Shown here: positions 16,241 to 17,550 of the stretch, in pieces
Layout of the letters: the number at the start of each line of letters is the position of its first letter
Numbering within the stretch: position 1 is the stretch's first letter
From: Methanocorpusculum sp.
GTDB taxonomy: Archaea; Halobacteriota; Methanomicrobia; Methanomicrobiales; Methanocorpusculaceae
Reading direction: 5' to 3'
Assembly (NCBI GenBank): GCA_029986255.1
Contig: DALTYD010000021.1
Location: 1 to 17,550 of the forward strand
Length of the DNA stretch: 17,550 nucleotides
Made by a program: the position numbers and the translations under genes
The notes under the pieces: generated by a model
What the model was told of the DNA's origin: nothing
Seen by the model: only the letters and a program-made list of their open reading frames with translations
Database searches by the model: none

Positions 16241-16483
16241 AATTAAACAACTATTGTTTTTTCTTACAATTCTCTATTGTTTCACACTAATATATTTTCA
16301 TGATAGTTATTTTGTTTGCCGGATATCGCATCTAATTTCAATAATAATAATTATATATGAATTTGAACCCAATTGGTTGGGTAATGATAATCAATGTTAT
16401 TTTGTTTTTTCTGTGTGCTGTAATGAATTTTGTTGAATTATTCATTTCTTGATAATTTTGGTCTTGATGGGACTATTCAGCTT

Positions 16484-16491
16484 CATATATG
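16484..16491 (+). promoter_or_regulatory. TATA box of cofG, near-leaderless
   Basis: CATATATG is centred about 29 bases before the cofG ATG at 16517, so the leader would be only a few bases. The same octamer forms the purE TATA box. No Shine-Dalgarno sequence precedes cofG. Confidence 0.55.
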
Positions 16492-16516
16492 AGTAAAGCC
16501 TATTTTTAGAATCGAT

Positions 16517-17485
16517 ATGTCTCGAACGATTACGTTTTCCAGAAATGTGTTTCTCCCACTGACCAATGTGTGTGCGAACGCCTGTGGCTACTGTTCTTTT
16601 AAGGGCCCTGTTGTTGATGGTTGTGTGATGCCTGAATCAGAGGTTATGTCTCTACTTTACCGCGGTTCTGCGTTTGGATGTACTGAAGCGTTGTTCACGT
16701 TTGGTGAGTGTCCTGAGAAAGTTCCGGGATTTCTGAGATATATTGAGGCTATTGGCTATTCTGATATTCTTTCTTATTGTGAAGCGATGAGCCGTGTGGC
16801 AATTGATCTCGGTATGTTGCCGCACACAAACGCTGGCATTTTATCGTATGATGAGCTGGCACGACTCCGCCATGTTAACGTGAGTATGGGGCTAATGTTA
16901 GAAACGACTGCTATTCTTCCTGCGCATTGTCGCAGTCCTGGAAAAGATCCTTCTGTTCGATTAGAGATGATTGCTGATGCTGGAAAATTGCATATTCCAT
17001 TTACAACAGGACTTTTACTTGGTATAGGAGAGACTTCTGATGACCGTGAGAGTTCGCTCGCAGAGATTCGAGATCTACATAAACGTTATGGCCACATTCA
17101 GGAGGTCATCATTCAGAATTTCTGTCCGAAAAATGGGACGGAGATGGCTGGTGTTCCTGGTGCATCTCTGGAGGTTATTTGCGAAGCACTCCAACTTGCG
17201 GTTGAAATTCTTCCAAAAGATGTTTCTATCCAAATTCCTCCAAATCTTTCGAATGTAGGAAGCCTGCTTCATCTAGGGGTAACTGATATTGGAGGAATAT
17301 CTCCTGTGACTATAGATTACATCAATCCTGAACATCCCTGGCCATCTCTCGATGTTTTGAATGAGATCACTGGATACAAACTCCAGGAGCGTTTGTGCGT
17401 CTACCCACAATACTGCAATGCAAAATGGATATCCCCAGAACTTCTGCCTTTGGTGGAGCGATTGATGAAACGGGTGTATGGATAA
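16517..17485 (+). CDS. cofG: FO synthase subunit 1 (radical SAM), CofG
   Basis: CofG is the radical SAM half of FO synthase. With CofH it builds the deazaflavin chromophore of coenzyme F420 from tyrosine and 5-amino-6-ribitylaminouracil. The 322 residues begin ITFSRNVFLPLTNVCANACG with the CX3CX2C cluster motif at C19, C23 and C26, followed by YCSFKGP. Further family segments are FTFGECPE (60-67), the LPHTNAGIL stretch, GLMLETTA, FTTGLLLGIGET and QEVIIQNFCPKNGTEM. Length is normal for the separate archaeal subunit, with no CofH domain. The ATG at 16517 agrees with the family N-terminus and with the TATA box just upstream. cofH is not in the window; a possible next gene starts ten bases after the stop. 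Confidence 0.95.
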   Translation: MSRTITFSRNVFLPLTNVCANACGYCSFKGPVVDGCVMPESEVMSLLYRGSAFGCTEALFTFGECPEKVPGFLRYIEAIGYSDILSYCEAMSRVAIDLGMLPHTNAGILSYDELARLRHVNVSMGLMLETTAILPAHCRSPGKDPSVRLEMIADAGKLHIPFTTGLLLGIGETSDDRESSLAEIRDLHKRYGHIQEVIIQNFCPKNGTEMAGVPGASLEVICEALQLAVEILPKDVSIQIPPNLSNVGSLLHLGVTDIGGISPVTIDYINPEHPWPSLDVLNEITGYKLQERLCVYPQYCNAKWISPELLPLVERLMKRVYG

Positions 17486-17494
17486 TATGGATAA

Positions 17495-17550
17495 GTGAAA
17501 CTTACATCAAAAGTGTCTATTTTTGCTTCCTCGGTTTCAACGGACAAGTA
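17495..17550 (+). CDS. Start of an unidentified gene, cut by the window end
   Basis: A GTG ten bases after the cofG stop opens a frame that stays open to the window edge, reading MKLTSKVSIFASSVSTDK. The closeness to cofG suggests one transcript. The only upstream Shine-Dalgarno-like bases are GGAT. I cannot identify the product from 18 residues, and a different start, or no gene at all, is possible. Confidence 0.4.
   Translation, partial: MKLTSKVSIFASSVSTDK

Larger units (their letters stand above)
16176..16516. other. Divergent promoter region between carA and cofG
   Basis: This 341-bp AT-rich region holds the carAB promoter on the minus strand and the cofG TATA box on the plus strand, plus a short AAT run around 16340-16350. 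No gene or RNA was recognised. Confidence 0.6.

Noticed and set aside
1..17550. CRISPR arrays, insertion sequences, tRNA or rRNA genes
   Set aside because: No regularly spaced repeats, no transposase-like frame, and no tRNA or rRNA signature was found on reading both strands by eye; short or degenerate RNAs could be missed.

Overview
The window is from a methanogenic archaeon, most probably of the Methanomicrobiales (Methanocorpusculum/Methanoplanus-like). The markers are CofG (coenzyme F420 deazaflavin), TfrA/TfrB (thiol:fumarate reductase, which uses coenzymes M and B), archaeal-type riboflavin synthase, an archaeal Rsm22-like methyltransferase and TATA-type promoters with little or no 5' leader. 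Order-level placement is from remembered family sequences, not from a search.

Layout, left to right: the 3' part of an rsm22-like gene (+); a lysC-purM operon (-) in which lysC is broken; ribC (-) preceded by the relic of a co-transcribed gene; purE (+); a ferredoxin-thioredoxin reductase-like gene (-) facing away from tfrA-tfrB (+); hpt (-); carA-carB (-); and cofG (+) with the first codons of a further gene at the right edge. Three genes serve purine metabolism (purM, purE, hpt), two make carbamoyl phosphate for pyrimidines and arginine, ribC and cofG draw on the ribitylamino-pyrimidine pool for flavin and F420, and tfrAB with the FTR-like protein handle thiol/disulfide redox. Genes cluster only as overlapping pairs: lysC/purM, relic/ribC, tfrA/tfrB and carA/carB.

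The most notable feature is decay. lysC has a one-base frameshift, a small deletion that removes a conserved ACT-domain motif, and probably a missing ACT repeat. The gene upstream of ribC keeps its start, both ends of its reading frame and its ATGA overlap with ribC, but has four in-frame stops. CarA keeps its catalytic triad yet has lost several conserved glutamine-pocket residues. Intergenic regions are long (300 to 825 bp), very AT-rich and in places hold short coding-like shreds. A 48-bp tetranucleotide microsatellite and a perfect 14-bp tandem duplication lie in these spacers. Intact genes cover only about 70 % of the window, low for an archaeon. Together this suggests a lineage undergoing genome erosion, as expected of a host-associated methanogen (gut, or endosymbiont of an anaerobic protist); that lifestyle is inference.

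No CRISPR array, insertion sequence, tRNA or rRNA was recognised.
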